Counted from the first letter of the stretch, positions 5,895 to 14,889 are shown. The stretch: 35,383 nucleotides of DNA from [Clostridium] clostridioforme AGR2157 (GCF_000424325.1 NZ_AUJR01000048.1:1-35383); one strand, 5' to 3'. Program-made: numbers and translations. The notes: a model not told the origin generated them from the sequence alone.

Positions 5895-6090
5895 TCTGTC
5901 AGGGATATGCACAATCAGGCGTTTGATAAAGTCAATGGCGGAGATGCATTCGGTTACAGTTTCATGTTCTTCATGGCGCTGATAGTGGAGAAGTCACATC
6001 ATAGGCATCAATCCTGGAAGTGGCAATGACGGGCCGGCCCAGATATCTGCTGATATATTTAATAGTGATATCAGGGGAGCACGGATTTAG
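5895..6090 (-). pseudogene. IS91-family (Transposase_32) transposase fragment, frameshifted
   Basis: Read on the minus strand, one frame gives NPCSPDITIKYISRYLGRPV followed by IATSRIDAYD. A second frame continues YQRHEEHETVTECISAIDFI and KRLIVHIPDRH. Together these are the central part of a Transposase_32/IS91-type protein. YISRY is consistent with the two catalytic tyrosines (YxxxY) of this HUH family. The break at about 5986-5992 is explained by one extra base in the codons for VTFHY. The N-terminus is not recognisable. The C-terminus is missing: the reading frame runs straight into the 62-bp element end, so an internal deletion joined the two. Confidence 0.75.
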
Positions 6091-6261
6091 TGGGCATACC
6101 CTTTGGCCTGCAGCAGTTCAAGCTGGCAAAACTGGCTTTGATGCCCTTCGGAAGCCAGGTTATTTAAAGGTTTGATATAAAAAGGCCGCGGTATTTTTGC
6201 GATAACAGAGGACAGAATGCCTCAATTTTGATATACTAATGAATAAGAGATAGCAGGTAAG

Positions 6262-6316
6262 CAGACGCAGCTGTCCCAGGGCGTGTTTTACAGGGCATGC
6301 TGGGAGACTGCGTCTG
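6262..6316 (+). promoter_or_regulatory. Long hairpin in the leader of scrR
   Basis: CAGACGCAG (6262-6270) pairs with CTGCGTCTG (6308-6316), TCCCAG (6274-6279) with CTGGGA (6300-6305), and GCGTG (6281-6285) with CATGC through one G-T wobble. No T run follows, so it is not an ordinary terminator. It ends 44 nt before the repressor start and may stabilise or attenuate that mRNA, or be a leftover of a terminator. Confidence 0.55.
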
Positions 6317-6360
6317 TCGTATTCTCTGGATAAACATCAAATGAAAGAGAAGGGATGGAA

Positions 6361-7347
6361 ATGTCACCAAGAAAGATTACCATGGATGATATCGCCAATA
6401 TGGCAGGGGTTACTAAGAGTACGGTATCCAGATATTTTAACGGAGGCAGTGTTAAGGAATCCACCAGGGAGCGTATTCAGGAAATCATAAGGGAGTATAA
6501 TTATGAGCCAAATACATTTGCCAGATTAAAGGCCAAGGAAAGCAATGTGATTGGGGTGGTCCTTCCAACCCTTAATTCCAAAGTGTCCAGCCGGGTGGTG
6601 ACCAGCATTGGGCGTTATCTGAGGGAGCAGGGGTATGAAACCCTGATTAAGGACTCGGACCACAGCGTGGACCTGGAACTTAGGAACATCCAAAGGTTGA
6701 TTACGCTGAAGGTGGACGGTATCATACTGAGCGCCATTACCATAACAGAGGAGCACAGAAAGCTGATTCAGGAAAGCCCTGTGCCTGTGGTGGTGGTGGC
6801 CCAGGACTATGACGGGGGAATCTGTATTGTCCACGATGATTACGGGGCAGGAAAAGCTATGGGAGTCCGTGTGGGAAAGGCCGGCCCGGCCCGGGTTGGG
6901 TATATGGGAGTATCCGGCCTGGATGTGGCTGTGGGTATCAACCGTAAGCAGGGCGTATTGGACGGCCTGAAAGAATGCGGCGTGGAAAATGTGGTAACGG
7001 CCATCGGGGATTACAGCTACGCCAGCGGAATCCGCATGGCAGAGGAAATCCTGGACCAGGGCCCGGTGGATGCAATCATATGCGCCACGGACCGTCTGGC
7101 TTTTGGGGCATACTATGTTCTGGGAGAGAGGGGGCTGAGGATTCCTGAGGATGTTTCCGTGGCAGGCTTCGGAGGATATGACGAAAGTACTCTGTTAAAG
7201 CCTGAACTGGCAACCCTGCGCTTTGACTCCTACGGCCTGGGCTACCTGGGGGCGGAGACCATTCTGAAGATGATACATCAGGAACCGGTGCCAAAAAAAC
7301 AGATAGTGGATTATAGGATAATTGAAGGCGAAAGCGTGAAAGAATAA
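6361..7347 (+). CDS. scrR: LacI-family repressor of the sucrose operon
   Basis: The 328-residue product opens with a LacI helix-turn-helix (ITMDDIANMAGVTKSTVSRY) and hinge, then a periplasmic-binding-protein-like effector domain (NVIGVVLPTLNSKVSSRVV ... VDAIICATDRLAFGAYYVLG ... VSVAGFGGYDES). It sits immediately upstream of a sucrose PTS gene and a GH32 hydrolase gene, and two LacI-type operators lie between, so it is read as ScrR, sensing a sucrose-derived sugar (phosphate or fructose in relatives). The ATG at 6361 is preferred: AAGGG lies 7 nt upstream, whereas the in-frame ATG at 6355 directly abuts it. The role is inferred from context; LacI paralogues are hard to assign by sequence. Confidence 0.8.
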   Translation: MSPRKITMDDIANMAGVTKSTVSRYFNGGSVKESTRERIQEIIREYNYEPNTFARLKAKESNVIGVVLPTLNSKVSSRVVTSIGRYLREQGYETLIKDSDHSVDLELRNIQRLITLKVDGIILSAITITEEHRKLIQESPVPVVVVAQDYDGGICIVHDDYGAGKAMGVRVGKAGPARVGYMGVSGLDVAVGINRKQGVLDGLKECGVENVVTAIGDYSYASGIRMAEEILDQGPVDAIICATDRLAFGAYYVLGERGLRIPEDVSVAGFGGYDESTLLKPELATLRFDSYGLGYLGAETILKMIHQEPVPKKQIVDYRIIEGESVKE

Positions 7348-7430
7348 GGGATTTTCGGGGTATAGGAAGAAATAGAAGAGAAATTGTGGAAAGTGCACAA
7401 ACTTCGGAGCTATTTTTTTACAACTAAAAA

Positions 7431-7445
7431 TGGGACCGGTGCCAA
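7431..7445 (+). promoter_or_regulatory. LacI-type operator O1
   Basis: TGGGACCGGTGCCAA has the CG-centred palindrome typical of LacI-family sites and resembles O2, 58 bp downstream. It lies upstream of the -35 box. Confidence 0.7.
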
Positions 7446-7452
7446 TAAAATG

Positions 7453-7481
7453 TTGACTTTTTGGGGTAAAAGTCCTATTAT
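7453..7481 (+). promoter_or_regulatory. scrA promoter
   Basis: TTGACT (7453-7458) and TATTAT (7476-7481) are separated by 17 nt. Transcription should start near 7488, at the edge of operator O2. Confidence 0.85.
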
Positions 7482-7488
7482 ATAAGTA

Positions 7489-7503
7489 TGGAACCGATAC
7501 CAA
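7489..7503 (+). promoter_or_regulatory. LacI-type operator O2, also a cre-like site
   Basis: TGGAACCGATACCAA overlaps the predicted transcription start. Together with the preceding A it also satisfies the CcpA cre consensus WTGNAANCGNWNNCW, so it may serve both ScrR and CcpA. O1 does not satisfy the cre consensus (G at the fourth position). Confidence 0.7.
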
Positions 7504-7543
7504 AACATGAATGAAAGTATAGTTAAGAAGAGGGGAAGGGAAT

Positions 7544-9475
7544 ATGATGGATTATGCAAAAACGGCAAGCCTGGTCATTCAGTATGTAGGCGGAAAAAGC
7601 AATATTAAGTCAGTTACCCATTGTGCTACCAGACTTCGTTTCCAGCTCAGGGACAATGAGCTGCGGGACGAGGAGGCAATCAGCGACCTGGAAGGGGTAA
7701 AAGGTGTGTTTCTCACACAATCCCAGTTCCAGATTATATTTGGCTCCGGTACGGTAAACATGGTCTGCGATGAAGTACAGAAGCAGCTGGGGGCATTGGA
7801 GGAAAAGCCGGAGGAAAAAGAGGAAGGAAAGGGAAATGTGGTCCAGCGTTTTATTAAGATGCTAAGCGACATTTTCGTGCCCATTATTCCCGCCATTGTG
7901 GCAGGCGGTCTTCTCATGGGCCTTAACAACCTGCTGACATCCCCGCTTATAAACGGGCAGTCCATTATTGAACTGTATCCCATGTGGCAGGGACTGGCTT
8001 CGGCCATCAACACCTTTGCAAACGCGCCCTTTACGTTCCTGCCGGTACTTATTGGCTTCAGCGCCACTAAAAAGTTTGGCGGAAATGCGTTCCTGGGCGC
8101 TGCTATGGGAATGATTATGGTCCATCCGGATTTGCTGAACGCATACCAGATTGGTCTGGCACAGCCGCCGGCATGGGATATCTTTGGTTTTCAGATAGCT
8201 GCCATCGGATATCAGGGAACCGTACTTCCTGTTCTGGCTGTTTCATGGATTCTTGCCAATATTGAAAAGCGGCTGCACAAGGTAACGCCATCCTGGCTGG
8301 ATAACCTGACAACACCTCTTTTATCCATCCTGGTGACCTCTTTCCTGACCTTTATCTGCGTGGGACCTGTGCTTAGGGAGGCGGGCAATCTGCTGGCAGC
8401 AGGCATCACATGGCTGTACAATACACTGGGACCTGTGGGCGGAGCTTTCTTTGGGTTTGCATATGCCCCCATTACCATGACCGGTATGCACCACAGCTTT
8501 ATTGCCATTGAGACCCAGCTTCTGGCTGACAGCGCCCATACAGGCGGCAGCTTCATATTTTCAACTGCAAGCATGAACAATGTGGCCCAGGGAGCAGCTG
8601 TTCTGGCAGTGCTTCTCATGACAAAGAATGATAAAATGAAATCCATCTGTTCCGCGTCCGGCATCTCTGCCCTGTTAGGCATCACGGAGCCGGCCATGTT
8701 CGGTGTGACATTGAAACTGAAGTATCCATTTTACGCTGCCATGGCCGGTTCAGCAGCAGGCAGCGCCTATCTGGCAGCCACCAAGACTCTGGCCCAGGCA
8801 TTGGGCGCGGCAGGACTTCCTGGATTTATCTCCATGAAGCCCGACCACTATATGAATTTTGCCATTGGAATCATTTTGTCCATGGGCGTTTCTTTTGTCC
8901 TTACCATGGTGTTCTGGAAAAAGTTTGCCCTTGACAGGCAGGACGGTTCGGAGAAAAAGGCGGGAAGCAGAACTGAGGGAATAGAACCGGTTCAGAAGGC
9001 AGCGGCGGGCCGGGAAACCGTTACCGAGCTTTATGTTCCCGTGAAAGGTCAGGTCCTGGATGTGGGGCAGTCCGCAGATGAGGTTTTCGCATCCAAGGCC
9101 CTGGGCAATGGCGTGGCCATTAACCCGGCAGAGGGTATGGTATGTGCGCCGTGCGACGGTATCGTAAGCCTGCTGTTTCCCACAAAGCATGCAGTGGGAA
9201 TCACATCTGAGACAGGTGTGGAGGTGCTCATCCATATCGGAATCAATACAGTACAACTGGATGGCCAGGGATTTGAGACCTTTGTTTCACAGGGAGATAA
9301 GGTGAAAAAGGGCGATAAACTGATTGCCGCTGACCTGGATTTGATTCGGGAAAAGGGAATGAATCCGCAGACTATGATGATTCTGCCTGAGGGAGGAAAT
9401 CTGGATGTGACCGTATATCCTGGTGAACAGGCAGATGCCAAAAATGTGGCGGTAAAGGCAGTGAAGACAGAATAA
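7544..9475 (+). CDS. scrA: Sucrose-specific PTS transporter, fused EIIBCA
   Basis: The 643-residue product is a fused permease. The EIIB domain (1-85) has the phospho-Cys27 in THCATRLRFQLRD. The EIIC domain (about 105-465) has around ten membrane segments and the GITEPAMFGV loop of the sucrose/beta-glucoside class. A C-terminal EIIA-Glc-like domain (about 495-640) has phospho-accepting His564 in VLIHIGINTVQL, and FPTKHAV supplies the second histidine. It phosphorylates sucrose during import to sucrose-6-phosphate. Many sucrose permeases lack EIIA; this one carries its own. Two adjacent ATGs (7544, 7547) follow AGGGGAAGGG; the second has better spacing. Specificity is supported by the downstream GH32 gene. 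Confidence 0.9.
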   Translation: MMDYAKTASLVIQYVGGKSNIKSVTHCATRLRFQLRDNELRDEEAISDLEGVKGVFLTQSQFQIIFGSGTVNMVCDEVQKQLGALEEKPEEKEEGKGNVVQRFIKMLSDIFVPIIPAIVAGGLLMGLNNLLTSPLINGQSIIELYPMWQGLASAINTFANAPFTFLPVLIGFSATKKFGGNAFLGAAMGMIMVHPDLLNAYQIGLAQPPAWDIFGFQIAAIGYQGTVLPVLAVSWILANIEKRLHKVTPSWLDNLTTPLLSILVTSFLTFICVGPVLREAGNLLAAGITWLYNTLGPVGGAFFGFAYAPITMTGMHHSFIAIETQLLADSAHTGGSFIFSTASMNNVAQGAAVLAVLLMTKNDKMKSICSASGISALLGITEPAMFGVTLKLKYPFYAAMAGSAAGSAYLAATKTLAQALGAAGLPGFISMKPDHYMNFAIGIILSMGVSFVLTMVFWKKFALDRQDGSEKKAGSRTEGIEPVQKAAAGRETVTELYVPVKGQVLDVGQSADEVFASKALGNGVAINPAEGMVCAPCDGIVSLLFPTKHAVGITSETGVEVLIHIGINTVQLDGQGFETFVSQGDKVKKGDKLIAADLDLIREKGMNPQTMMILPEGGNLDVTVYPGEQADAKNVAVKAVKTE

Positions 9476-9539
9476 ACATGGCGGTGGCAGAGGCTATGAA
9501 GACAGCGTAAACACATGGTGACGGTAAGGAGGAAGCAGC

Positions 9540-10988
9540 TTGAAAAAATATGAAAAGGTCCGAAGGGAGGACTATGAGGCATGGTACCGGGAAAACAGGG
9601 AGTACAGGGAAATGGTCAAGGCGGATGACAGCCGCCTGGCCTACCACCTGATGCCTGAAACCGGCTGGCTGAACGACCCCAATGGCCTCTGCCAGTTTCA
9701 GGGACTGTACCATATTTATTATCAGTATACACCCTTTGAGCCTACAGGGGAGATTAAGCTCTGGGGTCACTATACCACCCGGGATTTCATCCATTATAAA
9801 CAGGAGGAGCCGGTGCTTTTTCCGGATCAGGACATGGACGCCCATGGCGTATATTCCGGTTCAGCTTATGTGGAGGACAAAACCATCCATTATTTTTACA
9901 CAGGCAATGTGAAGCTGTTTGACCGGGATGATTACGATTATATCATGGGCGGCCGGGTGAGCAACACCATTCATTTTACCAGCCAGGATGGGTATCATTT
10001 TTCTGCCAAGGAACTGGTGATGAATCACGGAGATTATCCGGATGACATGAGCTGCCACATAAGGGACCCTAAAGTGTATAAAGAAGGGGAGTTTTATTAT
10101 ATGGTACTGGGGGCAAGGGATGTGCACAGCAAGGGAATGGTACTCCTGTACCGGTCAATGGATTTAAAAAAATGGGAGTATTTTAATAGAATCACTACGG
10201 ACAAAACCTTTGGCTATATGTGGGAATGCCCGGATTTGTTCTGTCTGGACGGACAGCTCTGTCTGGTCTGCTGCCCTCAGGGCGTGAAGCCAATGGGAAC
10301 AGAGTATCAGAATGTGCATCAGTGTACGGTTTTCTGCCTGGACTATGATTTCAGGGAAAATACCTGCAAGCTGAAATCCCAGCTGCCTGGAATGGTGGAC
10401 AGGGGATTTGACTTCTATGCGCCTCAGACCTTTCTGGATGAAAAGGGGCGGCGCATTCTCATAGGCTGGATGGGGATTCCGGATGCGGATTACACCAATC
10501 CAACGGTGAACGCCGGATGGCAGCATGCCCTTACCATGCCGCGGCAGCTCCATATGAGGGAAGGACGCCTTTTGCAGCAGCCTCTGGAGGAGATGAGGGA
10601 GCTTCGCAGGGACAGAAGGGATTACGATTTTGAGGAACTTGACAAGGGCGTGGAGCCAGGGCTTGTGTTTGAAGGATGCATATCCTTTGTGACCTGTCAT
10701 GACATGTGCCTGACTGTCAGGGGAGATGTGACGTTATCCTATGAAAATGGTTTGCTGACCCTGGATATGGGAACCTGCGGAAGCGGCAGGACCAGACGGA
10801 GCGTCCCGCTGGAGAGACTTACGGATTTGCATATTTTTTCAGACACCACTTCGCTGGAAATATTTGTAAACGAAGGCCGGGAGGTCTTTACCACAAGGGT
10901 ATATGGTTCCCACCCGGGCATGCGGATGGAAGGAGATTGTTCCGGAAATGGGATTGTCTATGGACTGAATGGTTTTATATATGAATAA
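9540..10988 (+). CDS. scrB: Sucrose-6-phosphate hydrolase (GH32)
   Basis: The 482-residue protein shows the three GH32 signatures: WLNDPNG with nucleophile Asp46, RDP at 175-177 as transition-state stabiliser, and EC at 229-230 with Glu229 as acid/base. It has the five-bladed propeller followed by a shorter C-terminal beta-sandwich. There is no signal peptide, so it acts in the cytoplasm on the sucrose-6-phosphate made by ScrA, giving glucose-6-phosphate and fructose. The start is a TTG at 9540, 7 nt after AAGGAGG; no ATG in the right frame lies nearby. A 64-nt gap separates it from scrA. It follows the scrA promoter in operon order. No dedicated fructokinase gene is present in the window. 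Confidence 0.92.
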   Translation: MKKYEKVRREDYEAWYRENREYREMVKADDSRLAYHLMPETGWLNDPNGLCQFQGLYHIYYQYTPFEPTGEIKLWGHYTTRDFIHYKQEEPVLFPDQDMDAHGVYSGSAYVEDKTIHYFYTGNVKLFDRDDYDYIMGGRVSNTIHFTSQDGYHFSAKELVMNHGDYPDDMSCHIRDPKVYKEGEFYYMVLGARDVHSKGMVLLYRSMDLKKWEYFNRITTDKTFGYMWECPDLFCLDGQLCLVCCPQGVKPMGTEYQNVHQCTVFCLDYDFRENTCKLKSQLPGMVDRGFDFYAPQTFLDEKGRRILIGWMGIPDADYTNPTVNAGWQHALTMPRQLHMREGRLLQQPLEEMRELRRDRRDYDFEELDKGVEPGLVFEGCISFVTCHDMCLTVRGDVTLSYENGLLTLDMGTCGSGRTRRSVPLERLTDLHIFSDTTSLEIFVNEGREVFTTRVYGSHPGMRMEGDCSGNGIVYGLNGFIYE

Positions 10989-11198
10989 GGTTCAAGGAGC
11001 TACTAGGCATTGGCCTTAGCGCCTGTTCACCCGGCAAGGCGATAGACAGTGGAAAATTCAAAAGGACATTTGTCCAATGATTGCATCTGCATTTATAAAA
11101 AGACTGGCAGGAAGAAATAGTTAGGAGACATAAATCCTATACTTTATTCCTGCTTTTCATATATAATAATTCCATGACCGGCCGAAAGGAATACAAAA

Positions 11199-11873
11199 AT
11201 GGATGAAAATTTATTGAAGTTACTGGAACTTGTGGAAAAAGATAAAGTGCTGTTCCAGCTTCTGCGGCAGTGTCCTTATGAAATCCTGCGGAATTTTAAA
11301 GTAAGGAAATACAAGGATAGCCGGTTCGTGCTGAAACAGGGTGAGATATACAATACATTTTATATTGTAGCCTCTGGCTATGCGGATATCTATGTGGAAT
11401 CTGAGCACGGTAAGAAGTATCTATTGTGTACCTATACAAAAGGGGATTACATAGGAGAGTTGGAACTGTTTTCCCAGGTTGGCTATATAAGCCGTGTGGA
11501 GGCCAGGGGTGATGTGACCATGCTGGAGCTGGACCGGACCTATTTTGTCAAATGGATTCGCATGGACAATAACTTCAATGAATATATGATTCGGACCCTG
11601 TGCAGCAATTCTTACCGGATGTGTGCGAATATGGGGCAGAACACCCTTTATACGCTGAAGCAGAGAATCTGCCAGTACCTGGTAGGCAATGCGGGAACAG
11701 ACGGTAAACTGCGCTTCGTGGTCTCATCTGAAATACTGAGCCAGAAGATGGCAGTGACCCAGCGAAGTGTGAATCGCATTTTAAAACAACTGAAGGAACA
11801 GGGCCTTATTGAACTGAATAAGGGGAATATTGCCATAAAGGATTACGATGCCCTGAACAGAGAAAGAAATTAG
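11199..11873 (+). CDS. Crp/Fnr-family transcription regulator
   Basis: The 224-residue product has a cyclic-nucleotide-binding-like beta-roll (residues about 25-120: FVLKQGEIYNTFYIVASGYA ... GDYIGELELFS) and a C-terminal winged helix (about 150-215: LKQRICQYLV, SQKMAVTQRSVNRILKQLKE). There is no cysteine cluster of the kind that holds the Fnr iron-sulfur centre, and the phosphate-binding residues of true cAMP receptors (RxSxA) are replaced, so the effector is unknown. It lies 10 nt before the phosphorylase gene and heads the ECF transporter operon, which it most likely controls. GAAAGGA precedes the ATG. TATAAT at 11162-11167 is the best -10 candidate. Confidence 0.85.
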   Translation: MDENLLKLLELVEKDKVLFQLLRQCPYEILRNFKVRKYKDSRFVLKQGEIYNTFYIVASGYADIYVESEHGKKYLLCTYTKGDYIGELELFSQVGYISRVEARGDVTMLELDRTYFVKWIRMDNNFNEYMIRTLCSNSYRMCANMGQNTLYTLKQRICQYLVGNAGTDGKLRFVVSSEILSQKMAVTQRSVNRILKQLKEQGLIELNKGNIAIKDYDALNRERN

Positions 11874-11883
11874 GAGGAACAGT

Positions 11884-12648
11884 ATGGATAGTTTACAGCC
11901 GCATATCAGATGCAGCAGGCAGGATGGCGCAGCCTACGCAATCCTTCCCGGAGACCCTGCAAGGGTAGAACGGATTAAGGGATTTCTGGAGGATGTTAAG
12001 GAGATTGCATTTAACAGGGAGCATAAAAGCGTCAGCGGTATCTATAAGGGGGTCCGGGTCATGGCCGTTTCCACGGGAATGGGCGGGGCGTCCACGGGAA
12101 TCGCGGTGGAGGAACTGCATCACATAGGCGTAAAGAATATGATACGGATTGGAAGCTGCGGCGCTTTGCAGAAGGATATACATATGGGAGACCTGCTTCT
12201 GATTCATGGGGCTGTCCGGGATGACGGCGCTTCCAGGTCCTATGTAGAGGAGCAGTATCCGGCGGTGCCTGATACGGAGCTTCTTATGTGCATGGTTGAG
12301 ACAGCGAAAACATTCCATTTTCCCTTTCGTATAGGTAAATGCAGAAGCCATGACAGCTTTTATACGGACCGGGAGGATGAGATTGATGCCTACTGGCATG
12401 AAAAAGGAATATTAGGTGCGGATATGGAGACTGCGGCGCTGTTCACCATAGGCGCGTTAAGAGGCGTCAAGACAGCGTCCGTCCTGAATACGGTCAGCCT
12501 GTTCGAGGGGAATCTTGGGGAGGAAATCAATGGATACGTGGAGGGCATTCACCAGGCGGCAGAGGGAGAAAAGAATGAAATCCTTCTGGCCCTGGAAACA
12601 ATTGTGCGCATGGAAGAAAAAGTCCGTGAACAGGAGGCGGGAAGATGA
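11884..12648 (+). CDS. Nucleoside phosphorylase, uridine phosphorylase-like
   Basis: The 254-residue product belongs to the PNP/UDP phosphorylase family. LPGDPARVERI is the phosphate-binding loop near the N-terminus, STGMGGAST and IRIGSCGAL form the central core, and ADMETAALFTIG is the ribose-binding Met-Glu motif. Members split a nucleoside with phosphate into base and ribose-1-phosphate. Overall pattern and length are closest to uridine phosphorylase, but base preference cannot be fixed. GGAGGA precedes the ATG by a few bases. The stop overlaps the next start by 4 nt (ATGA), so it is translationally coupled to the ECF substrate-binding component. The whole block therefore looks like uptake plus cleavage of one nucleoside class. 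Confidence 0.85.
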   Translation: MDSLQPHIRCSRQDGAAYAILPGDPARVERIKGFLEDVKEIAFNREHKSVSGIYKGVRVMAVSTGMGGASTGIAVEELHHIGVKNMIRIGSCGALQKDIHMGDLLLIHGAVRDDGASRSYVEEQYPAVPDTELLMCMVETAKTFHFPFRIGKCRSHDSFYTDREDEIDAYWHEKGILGADMETAALFTIGALRGVKTASVLNTVSLFEGNLGEEINGYVEGIHQAAEGEKNEILLALETIVRMEEKVREQEAGR

Positions 12649-13259
12649 AAGAAAAAAATTATAACAGCCCCTGGTCCCTGAAATTTAATACGGCCGCGCT
12701 GGTACTGATACCTGCTGCAGTGGGGATTAATTATATCGGTAAGCTGTTTGCCGGCGTATTGAAACTGCCGCTTTGGCTGGACTCCATTGGAACCTGCCTT
12801 GCAGCCTGTCTTGCCGGTCCGGTTGTGGGGGCGATTGCAGGAGCTGCCAACAATCTGATATATGGCCTTACCATGGACCCCATATCTACAGTATATGCCC
12901 TTTCACAGGCGGCCCTTGGAATTGTGGTGGGACTGATGTCGTATTATGGTCTGATGAAAAACCTGAGGGGGACTATCTTAACCGGTGTTCTGGCAGGCCT
13001 GGCTGCTGTTATCGTATCCACCCCCCTGAACATGATGTTTTGGGGAGGAACAACAGGTAATCTGTGGGGAGACATTGTATATGCAGGAGCCTTGTCTCAG
13101 GGGCTTCCAGCCTGGATTGCATCCACGGCGGATGAAATCGTGGTGGACCTTCCGGACAAAATCGTGGTGCTTTTGCTGGTGGCGGGACTGTATAGAGGAT
13201 TTCCCAAAAGTATTCTGTCCCTGTATCAGAGCAACAGCAAAATAGAAAGTCTGGACTAA
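12645..13259 (+). CDS. ECF transporter substrate-binding (S) component
   Basis: The 204-residue protein has about six hydrophobic segments. It begins with a short basic N-terminus and has the LPLWLDSIGTCLAACLAGPV and GAIAGAANNLIYGLT stretches seen in S components of the nucleoside/vitamin-type energy-coupling-factor importers. It would bind substrate in the membrane and dock on EcfT. Ligand identity is not evident; the coupled phosphorylase suggests a nucleoside. The ATG overlaps the stop of the phosphorylase gene. The T component follows after 11 nt. Confidence 0.8.
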   Translation: MKEKNYNSPWSLKFNTAALVLIPAAVGINYIGKLFAGVLKLPLWLDSIGTCLAACLAGPVVGAIAGAANNLIYGLTMDPISTVYALSQAALGIVVGLMSYYGLMKNLRGTILTGVLAGLAAVIVSTPLNMMFWGGTTGNLWGDIVYAGALSQGLPAWIASTADEIVVDLPDKIVVLLLVAGLYRGFPKSILSLYQSNSKIESLD

Positions 13260-13270
13260 GGAGAAGATGA

Positions 13271-14047
13271 ATGAAAAGTATAAGTTTATATGAGGAAAAG
13301 AACTCTTTTTTAAACAGGCTTTCGCCTGAAAGCAAGATTCTGTATGTTCTGTCCGCTGTTTTCATCCCGATTTTCATGGGGAATCATATGGCCAGCACGG
13401 GATTCATCCTCTTAAGCGCATTGCTGCTGTTTGGTTCCGGCGTAATCCGAAAAACCATACCTATCTTAGGTGTGTCTGGTTTTGTGGTACTCACCGTGCT
13501 GCTGATTCAGGGATTGTTCCGGGCTGGGAACGAAACAGCGCTCTTTGGCATCTGGGGGCTTACCTTCTATAAAGAAGGCCTTATGTTTGCTCTGGATATC
13601 GCCATTAATGTGTTTAATATCATCCTTTGCTTCTGCGTGCTGGTACTTTGCACCAAACCGTCCGACATGATTGAGAACTTTGTGCGCAGAGGATTTTCGC
13701 CCAGATTTGGATATGTGTTTATTTCCTTGTTCCAATTGATTCCGCAGATTACGGAAAAAATGGCAACCATTACGGATGCCCAGAAAAGCAGGGGAATGGA
13801 AACAGAGGGGAACCTTCTGGTGAGGATGAAGGCATTTCTTCCTCTGATTTCACCAGTTATTATGAGCTCTTTTATAGATACAAAGGAGCGGGCCATTGCG
13901 CTTGAGGTGCGTGGATTTAATGCAAAAAACAGGAAGACATTTCTTAATGAACAGCATACGACCACACTGGACAAGGTGATTCAGGGATTTCTGATTCTTG
14001 GTATTGTGGGAGCAATTGGTTGGAGGATTATGACATGGCTGAGATAA
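13271..14047 (+). CDS. ecfT: ECF transporter transmembrane (T) component
   Basis: The 258-residue membrane protein is the CbiQ/EcfT type. It has an amphipathic N-terminus (NRLSPESKILYVLSAVF), several membrane helices, and the two coupling-helix signatures AQKSRG (about 177-182) and ALEVRGF (about 209-215), whose arginines contact the ATPases. It couples ATP hydrolysis to toppling of the S component. AAGGAGAAG lies just before the ATG. Its stop overlaps the first ATPase gene by 13 nt. A dedicated T next to its own S and A genes makes this a group I ECF system rather than one sharing a common module. Confidence 0.9.
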   Translation: MKSISLYEEKNSFLNRLSPESKILYVLSAVFIPIFMGNHMASTGFILLSALLLFGSGVIRKTIPILGVSGFVVLTVLLIQGLFRAGNETALFGIWGLTFYKEGLMFALDIAINVFNIILCFCVLVLCTKPSDMIENFVRRGFSPRFGYVFISLFQLIPQITEKMATITDAQKSRGMETEGNLLVRMKAFLPLISPVIMSSFIDTKERAIALEVRGFNAKNRKTFLNEQHTTTLDKVIQGFLILGIVGAIGWRIMTWLR

Positions 14048-14889
14048 AAGTAACAAATCTGAAATACAGGTATCCCCATACAGACCGCCTTGCCCTGGAC
14101 GGAATCAATTGTGAAATCCATGCAGGGGAGTTCATAGGTATTATAGGAAGGAATGGCTCAGGTAAGAGTACTTTTTGCCAGGCCCTCACAGGGCTGGTTC
14201 CCAACTTTTATAGGGGTGCATACGGAGGGAAGGTCTTTGTGGATGACATCGAGGTCAGGCATGTGGAGGTGGATGACTTATGCCGGAAGGTGGGAATCGT
14301 GTTCCAGAATCCATTTAACCAGGTGACGGGTTCCAAACTGACTGTCTATGAGGAAATTGCATTTGGTCTGGAGAATTTCGGCATACCAAGGGATGAGATG
14401 ATACGGCGCATTGACAGAAGCCTTGAGGAACTGGATATTATCCGGTTTAAAGACAGGGCGCCCTTTGACCTTTCAGGGGGACAGATGCAGAGGATGGCCA
14501 TTGCCAGCATCATTGCCATGGAGCCTGAGGTTATCATATTGGATGAACCAACCTCGCAGTTGGACCCGCAGGGAAGCGAGGAGGTGTTCCGAGCGGTTCA
14601 GAGACTGAGCCGGCAGGGAATCACTATCATTATGGTAGAACACAAGATGGAGAAAATTGCAGCCTACAGCGATCGGGTCATGCTGCTGGATGACGGAAAA
14701 CTGGTGGATTTTGATGCACCCGGAGCTATATTTTCCAGGAATGATTTAAGGGAACATGGTGTAATCGCGCCTTCCTATACAAGGATATGCCGGGAACTTG
14801 GAATAAAGACAAAAGAGACGGACCAATATCCGGTTACCCTGGAAGAGGCAGGCGCGCTTCTTACATACGGACAGGAGGGGATGGTATGA
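14035..14889 (+). CDS. ecfA1: ECF transporter ATPase A (canonical)
   Basis: The 284-residue ABC ATPase has Walker A GRNGSGKST (38-46), Q-loop VFQNPFNQ, signature LSGGQ at 146-150, Walker B ILDEPT with Asp170-Glu171, and the switch histidine in VEHKME. It forms a heterodimer with the next gene product on the cytoplasmic face of EcfT. The ATG at 14035 is chosen because GGAGG (14022-14026) lies 8 nt upstream; a start at 14020 would precede that site. It overlaps ecfT at its 5' end and the second ATPase at its 3' end (ATGA). Confidence 0.92.
   Translation: MAEIKVTNLKYRYPHTDRLALDGINCEIHAGEFIGIIGRNGSGKSTFCQALTGLVPNFYRGAYGGKVFVDDIEVRHVEVDDLCRKVGIVFQNPFNQVTGSKLTVYEEIAFGLENFGIPRDEMIRRIDRSLEELDIIRFKDRAPFDLSGGQMQRMAIASIIAMEPEVIILDEPTSQLDPQGSEEVFRAVQRLSRQGITIIMVEHKMEKIAAYSDRVMLLDDGKLVDFDAPGAIFSRNDLREHGVIAPSYTRICRELGIKTKETDQYPVTLEEAGALLTYGQEGMV

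Noticed and set aside
5705-5914. Minus-strand open frame of 69 codons over the IS91 remnant
   Set aside because: It crosses the conserved element end and transposon debris, has no ribosome site, and its frame is broken by the 1-bp gap in the second copy of the repeat.
7348-7543. Possible riboswitch or antiterminator in the scrA leader
   Set aside because: The interval is accounted for by a promoter and two LacI-type operators; no RAT-like antiterminator hairpin or terminator was found.
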